Shown here: piece after piece, positions 60,030 through 64,000 of the stretch
How the letters are laid out: each line of letters begins with the position of its first letter
Position numbering within the stretch: the first letter of the stretch is position 1
NCBI GenBank assembly: GCA_035496255.1
Contig: DATJEU010000096.1
Location: 1-64,000 of the forward strand
Length of the DNA: 64,000 nt
Source: Gp6-AA40 sp035496255
GTDB taxonomy: Bacteria > Acidobacteriota > Vicinamibacteria > Vicinamibacterales > UBA2999
Direction of reading: 5' to 3'
Position numbers and translations under genes: made by a program
The notes under the pieces: generated by a model
Seen by the model: the letters and a program-made list of their open reading frames with translations, nothing else
Told to the model about the DNA's origin: nothing
Databases searched by the model: none

Positions 60030-61646
60030 ATGTCGATACGACGCCGTCTCCTGCTCGCTTCGTTGGTGGTCGTTCTGCTGGGCAGCGGCGCCGTCCTTGT
60101 CTGGATCGTCCGGGCCACGCCGACTATCCGCGACACCGTCATCTTCACCTTGAACGATCGGTTCGACAGCAAGGTGGACATGAAGTCACTCCAGATCGCC
60201 GCCTGGCCACGTCCACGCCTGTGGGGCGAAGAACTCGTCCTGCGCTACAACGGACGCACCGACATCCCCCCGCTCATCACCATCAAGACATTTGCGGCCA
60301 GCGCGGGGCTGCGGGGCATCTTCCGCAAACCGCTCCACCTGCACACGGTTACGGTTGAGGGACTTGATATCCACGTGCCGCCGGGTGGACTCAACCTCGA
60401 CGACTCAGCCAATGATGCCGAGCCCGCCCCAAGCAACGGTAATCGGGACGACCTGGCCAGGGTCGAACCGCCGCCGCCCATATCGCCGGCGCCGGCGGGA
60501 CCGCCCACCTTTCTGATCGACACCTTCCGATCGCAGCAGGCCCGGCTCGAAATCGCGTCACACCGCCGCGATCGGCTGCCACGCGTCTTCGACATCCAGG
60601 ATCTGGTGATGAACGGCTTCGGTCTGACCGACGGAGCGCAGTTCCACGCCGGGCTGATCAATCCGATGCCGCGCGGCCGCATCGAGACCGACGGGCGATT
60701 CGGTCCGTGGAACGGCGACGAACCCGATCGCACGCCGATCAGCGGCACCTACACCTTCACGAACGCGAATCTCGACGACATCGACGGGATCGGCGGCATC
60801 CTCTCCTCGTCGGGCACCTACTCCGGCGTCCTCGAGCGGGTCGACGTGGAAGGTCAGACGACGACACCGGACTTCTCGATCGACATCGCCAAGCAGGCTG
60901 CACCGCTGACGACGCAGTTCCACGCCATCGTCGACGGGACGAACGGCGACACCTGGCTCGACCGCGTCGAGGCGACGCTGCTGCGAACGACGATCATCGC
61001 CAAGGGCGCGGTGGTCCGCACGCAGAACGTGAAGGGCCGCCGCGTGTCGCTGGACCTGCAGATCAAGCAAGGCCATATCGAGGACCTGATGCGGCTGGCG
61101 GTGAAGTCCAGCCGCAACCCGCTGGTCGGCAACATCGATCTCGACACCCGGTTCCTGCTCCCGGCCGGCAGCGGGGACGTCGTCGATCGACTCGTGCTCG
61201 ACGGCGCCTTCAGGCTGCAGCGCGCGCAGTTCACCAGCATCGACGTCCAGAAAAAGATCAACGTGATCAGCAGCCGCGGCCGCGGCGACGAAGGCGCGAC
61301 CGGTGCCGGCGAAAGTGTCGTCTCCAACATGCAGGGTCACTTCGCGCTCCGGAACGCGAAGCTGACCTTCAGCAATCTCACCTTCGCGGTCCCGGGGGCC
61401 ATCGTCCAACTCTCCGGCACGTACGGGCTGCACGACGAGATGATCGACTTCTCCGGCTACTTCCTCACCGACGCAACGCTTGCCGACATGACGAGCGGTG
61501 TGAAGTCGCTGCTGGCACGGCTGGCGCAGCCGTTCTTCCGGCGCCCCGGCGGGGGATCGAAGATTCCAATCCGAATCTCAGGCCCGCGCGCGAATCCGAA
61601 GTTCGGCCTCGACGTGAGGCGCGTCCTCCATCAGGACCAGCCGTGA
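60030..61646 (+). CDS. AsmA-like envelope protein
   Basis: 538 residues. One N-terminal membrane anchor (about 6-26) is followed by an AsmA-type start (VIFTLNDRFDSKVDMKSLQIAAWPRPRLWGEELVLRYNG), a disordered acidic/Pro stretch (about 118-165), and a long beta-rich body with TGRFGPW-, GAFRLQRAQF- and RNAKLTFSNLTFAVPGAIVQLSGTYGL-type repeats ending near GTRVRISGPRANP-like IPIRISGPRANPKFGLD. AsmA family proteins are thought to move or organise lipids across the envelope. The next gene overlaps its stop by 4 bp (GTGA). Confidence 0.82.
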   Translation: MSIRRRLLLASLVVVLLGSGAVLVWIVRATPTIRDTVIFTLNDRFDSKVDMKSLQIAAWPRPRLWGEELVLRYNGRTDIPPLITIKTFAASAGLRGIFRKPLHLHTVTVEGLDIHVPPGGLNLDDSANDAEPAPSNGNRDDLARVEPPPPISPAPAGPPTFLIDTFRSQQARLEIASHRRDRLPRVFDIQDLVMNGFGLTDGAQFHAGLINPMPRGRIETDGRFGPWNGDEPDRTPISGTYTFTNANLDDIDGIGGILSSSGTYSGVLERVDVEGQTTTPDFSIDIAKQAAPLTTQFHAIVDGTNGDTWLDRVEATLLRTTIIAKGAVVRTQNVKGRRVSLDLQIKQGHIEDLMRLAVKSSRNPLVGNIDLDTRFLLPAGSGDVVDRLVLDGAFRLQRAQFTSIDVQKKINVISSRGRGDEGATGAGESVVSNMQGHFALRNAKLTFSNLTFAVPGAIVQLSGTYGLHDEMIDFSGYFLTDATLADMTSGVKSLLARLAQPFFRRPGGGSKIPIRISGPRANPKFGLDVRRVLHQDQP

Positions 61647-62902
61647 CCCGCGTGGCCGCTCTCGCGATCCTGCTGTATGCGCTGTGCGTCCCGCGTGCGG
61701 CGCACGCGTACTCGGTCCTCGCACACGAAGCGCTGGTCGATGCGGCGTGGGACGATTCGATCGTGCCGCTCATCACGCGGCGATTTCCACGGGCGACTCC
61801 CGACGACATCCTGCAGGCGCGCGCGTTCGCCTACGGCGGATCGGTGATCCAGGATCTCGGCTACTACCCCTTCGGCAGCCATCAGTTCACGAATCTCGTC
61901 CACTACGTGCGTTCCGGTGATTTCGTCGAGGCTTTGCTGCGTGATGCCTCGTCGGTCGACGAGTACGCGTTTGCCATCGGCGCGCTCTCGCACTACAGCG
62001 CCGACAACACCGGCCATCCCATCGCCGTCAACCGGTCGGTCCCACTGGTCTACCCCAGGGACCTTCAGAAGTTCGGACCGGTAGTGACCTACGTCGACGA
62101 CCCGAAGCGGCACATCATGGTGGAGTTCGGGTTCGACGTCGTGCAGGTGGCCGGGGGCGCGTACCTTCCCGACGCCTATCGGCGGTTCATTGGTTTCGAG
62201 GTGGCCAAGCCGCTGCTCGAACGCGCGTTTCGCGAAACCTATGGCGTCGAGGTCAAGGATCTGTTCCTGAGCACCGATCTCGCCATCGGCACGTTCCGCT
62301 ACGCCGTCAGCCGAACGATTCCGGAGATGACACGCATCGCCTGGCGGGACAAAGCCGACGATATCCGCAAGGTCTCACCCACCGTGCAGCGGACCGCCTT
62401 CATCTATACGTTCACGCGCCAGGAGTATGAGCGCGCGTTTGGCACCTCGTATCGCAAACCCGGCGTGCTGGCGCGCGTGCTGGCGACGCTGCTGAAAATC
62501 GTGCCGAAGATTGGTCCGTTCCGCACGCTGGCGTTCCGCGCACCGACGCCGGAGGCTGAACGCCTGTTCACCGAAAGCTTCCGGACCGCCCGCGACCGGT
62601 TCAAGGCGCAACTCGCCGATGCCCGCGACGGCCGGATCGATCTGGCGAATACCGACTTCGACACCGGCCGGCCCGCGGCCTGGGGCGAATACGCGCTGGC
62701 CGACAAGACCTACGTGGACCTGCTCCACGATCTCTCCACGAGGGACGATCTCGCGGTTCCACCGGCGCTGCGCCGGGACGTGTTGCGCTTCTTCGATCAG
62801 CCGGCGCGCACCGCGTCATCGCACCTGGATTCCTCCGGACTTTCGGCCAGGGACCTCCAGCGCGTGCAGGAAGAACTCGCGCGCCTGCGACAGACCGCTT
62901 AG
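61643..62902 (+). CDS. Zinc-dependent phospholipase C-like exported protein
   Basis: 419 residues from a GTG that overlaps the AsmA-like gene stop. A signal peptide (about 1-22) precedes HAYSVLAHEALVDAAWDDSIVPLITRRFP, with the early HxxxxH, and later YYPFGSHQFTNLVHYVRSGDFVEAL and YAFAIGALSHYSADNTGHP, which give the His/Asp set of S1/P1-type phospholipase C. The C-terminal about 150 residues are helical. Coupled translation with an AsmA-like lipid-handling protein suggests a joint role in envelope lipids; this is inference. Confidence 0.75.
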   Translation: MTRVAALAILLYALCVPRAAHAYSVLAHEALVDAAWDDSIVPLITRRFPRATPDDILQARAFAYGGSVIQDLGYYPFGSHQFTNLVHYVRSGDFVEALLRDASSVDEYAFAIGALSHYSADNTGHPIAVNRSVPLVYPRDLQKFGPVVTYVDDPKRHIMVEFGFDVVQVAGGAYLPDAYRRFIGFEVAKPLLERAFRETYGVEVKDLFLSTDLAIGTFRYAVSRTIPEMTRIAWRDKADDIRKVSPTVQRTAFIYTFTRQEYERAFGTSYRKPGVLARVLATLLKIVPKIGPFRTLAFRAPTPEAERLFTESFRTARDRFKAQLADARDGRIDLANTDFDTGRPAAWGEYALADKTYVDLLHDLSTRDDLAVPPALRRDVLRFFDQPARTASSHLDSSGLSARDLQRVQEELARLRQTA

Positions 62903-63055
62903 GTGCTCCTTATTGCGCGCGCAACTTGTGCGTCGTGTGCGACTTCGGCACACACGCCTCAGGGCCCGCTCGATACCCTTCGCTCCTAAGTCAATGTCCT
63001 TGAACCGCTTGCGCACGATCGCACTGCTGGCACGTCGGCTGCACAATGGCCGGAA

Positions 63056-63382
63056 ATGTTCCGCAGGCAGATCACTCGTCGCAACCGTCGCTTTCGACTG
63101 ACGACCAGATGGAAAGGTGTGGCGCTCGCCGGCGTGCTCGCCGGAAGCTGGCTGGTGGGCGGAGCCCTCCTTCGAGCCACCATGCCCACACCGCCCGGTC
63201 AACCTGATGCCGGAACCAATCACTCCGTGGTGATTGTGGTGCCGTCGGCGCCGGCCGGGAATGCCGCGACTGGAAACATTGGCGCCGCGATCGAGGCCGC
63301 GCCGATTCACGTCGCGCCGCCGGATTCTCCGGCGCCGGCACCGACCACGCCCCCCAACAGAGATCGCCGTCTCGCGCTCTAA
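63056..63382 (+). CDS. Small membrane protein with Pro/Ala-rich tail
   Basis: 108 residues. A highly basic N terminus (FRRQITRRNRRFRLTTRWK), one membrane segment (about 21-40), and an extracytoplasmic Pro/Ala/Thr-rich tail. No domain is recognised. It lies alone between the phospholipase-like and SGNH genes. Confidence 0.5.
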   Translation: MFRRQITRRNRRFRLTTRWKGVALAGVLAGSWLVGGALLRATMPTPPGQPDAGTNHSVVIVVPSAPAGNAATGNIGAAIEAAPIHVAPPDSPAPAPTTPPNRDRRLAL

Positions 63383-63427
63383 GGAGCCTTGACCGGCGCT
63401 GACCGGGCGTTTACCGTTAGCGCCGTG

Positions 63428-64000
63428 ATGACAGGCGCGCGCTGGCGCGCGGTTCGATGCGGCGTGCCGGCAGTGACGGCGCTGGTCTTCTGCCTGGCGG
63501 CGACTGCGGTAGCCCAGACGCCGGCGGAGCGCTGGGCCAGCGCGCTGGCCAACTTCGACGCTGCCGATCGCGCGTCCCCGCCGTCGCAGGGCCAAGTCCT
63601 CTTCCTGGGCAGTTCCACCATCGTCAACTGGGATACGGCGAAGGCCTTTCCTGAGATCCGGACGATCAACCGCGGTGTCTGGAGTGCGTCGCTCGCAGAG
63701 ACGCTGCAACGCATCGATCGATTGGTGCTTCCGTACGCGCCACGCCTGATCGTGCTCTATGCCGGCGACAACGATCTGAATGGCGGCGCGACGTCGGAAC
63801 AAGTGGCCGTCCAGTTCGAGAAGTTCACCACCGCCGTCCAGGCGACGCTGCCGGACACGCGCATCGTCTTCATTGGACTGAAGCCGAGCATCCAGCGCTG
63901 GCCGCAGATCTACCGGTACCGCCTGGCGAACACGATCATCCGTGAATACTGCGCGCACGACGACCGCCTCGCGTTCATGGACGTCGACGGACCGATGATG
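63428..64000 (+). CDS. SGNH/GDSL-family hydrolase, C-terminal end outside window
   Basis: 191 residues visible from ATG 63428 to the window edge. A signal peptide (about 1-30) is followed by block I with the catalytic Ser (VLFLGSSTIVNWD), block II Gly region (INRGVWSASLAETLQRID) and block III YAGDNDLNGG (Asn). The C-terminal DxxH block lies near or beyond the edge. It is an exported esterase/acetylxylan-type lipase-like enzyme, probably on sugar esters. Confidence 0.88.
   Translation, partial: MTGARWRAVRCGVPAVTALVFCLAATAVAQTPAERWASALANFDAADRASPPSQGQVLFLGSSTIVNWDTAKAFPEIRTINRGVWSASLAETLQRIDRLVLPYAPRLIVLYAGDNDLNGGATSEQVAVQFEKFTTAVQATLPDTRIVFIGLKPSIQRWPQIYRYRLANTIIREYCAHDDRLAFMDVDGPMM

Overview
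The window is a GC-rich bacterial chromosome segment. It most likely comes from Acidobacteriota, probably the Vicinamibacteria/Luteitalea side. Three observations support this: two tandem proteins of the TIGR03435 type (a family greatly expanded in soil Acidobacteria), ADOP-type ABC permeases ('acidobacterial duplicated orphan permease') next to sigma-54 response regulators, and many secreted proteins with a Gly/Arg-rich linker directly after the signal peptide. This placement comes from reading the proteins, not from a database search. No phage, IS transposase, CRISPR array or rRNA was seen. Two tRNA genes are present: Phe-GAA and Pro-CGG.

Left part (1-19.4 kb) is mostly housekeeping. It holds the end of a cytochrome c maturation operon (ccmE-ccmF) whose CcmE has Cys in place of the haem-binding His, then maf, a DUF721/DciA-like protein, a thiolase, recA with a readable promoter and hairpin, a large secreted beta-helix protein, tRNA-Phe, and a co-directional run of a parvulin lipoprotein, S4 protein, WYL regulator and UPF0182 membrane protein. 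A glycogen-debranching/TreZ pair and truA follow.

Middle part (19.4-41 kb) carries a copA-csoR copper operon behind two copies of a CsoR-like operator, a run of secreted or metabolic hydrolases, a NarX/NarL-like two-component pair, the TIGR03435 island with two unrecognised small proteins, surE-MFS and moaA. It also carries a compact signalling operon (38726 down to 34643) that runs NtrC-type regulator, HD-GYP regulator, a lone histidine-kinase dimerisation domain with no ATPase domain, a lone Hpt, a REC protein with a four-cysteine tail, and a bacilliredoxin. Exported msrB-msrA follow.

Right part (41-54 kb) is an ABC export and regulation region that looks rearranged. There is an intact HlyD/ATPase/ADOP set, then a second ATPase followed by an ADOP permease cut to about 73 residues. 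Two toxin-antitoxin loci lie within or next to it: one PIN toxin broken by a frameshift, and one intact VapBC directly abutting the permease stump. The flanking regulators share nearly the same receiver domain but have different outputs (PP2C phosphatase and sigma-54 activator). The last 10 kb holds tsaC/sua5-type and baeRF-type genes, a DUF3810 protein, a TPR lipoprotein, an AsmA-like protein, a phospholipase C-like protein and the start of an SGNH hydrolase.

A recurring theme outside the genes is short repeated DNA. There are roughly 95-112 bp intergenic elements bounded by inverted repeats, and small palindromes of the GGCCGACC/GGTCGGCC type, one of which lies in frame inside a dienelactone-hydrolase gene.
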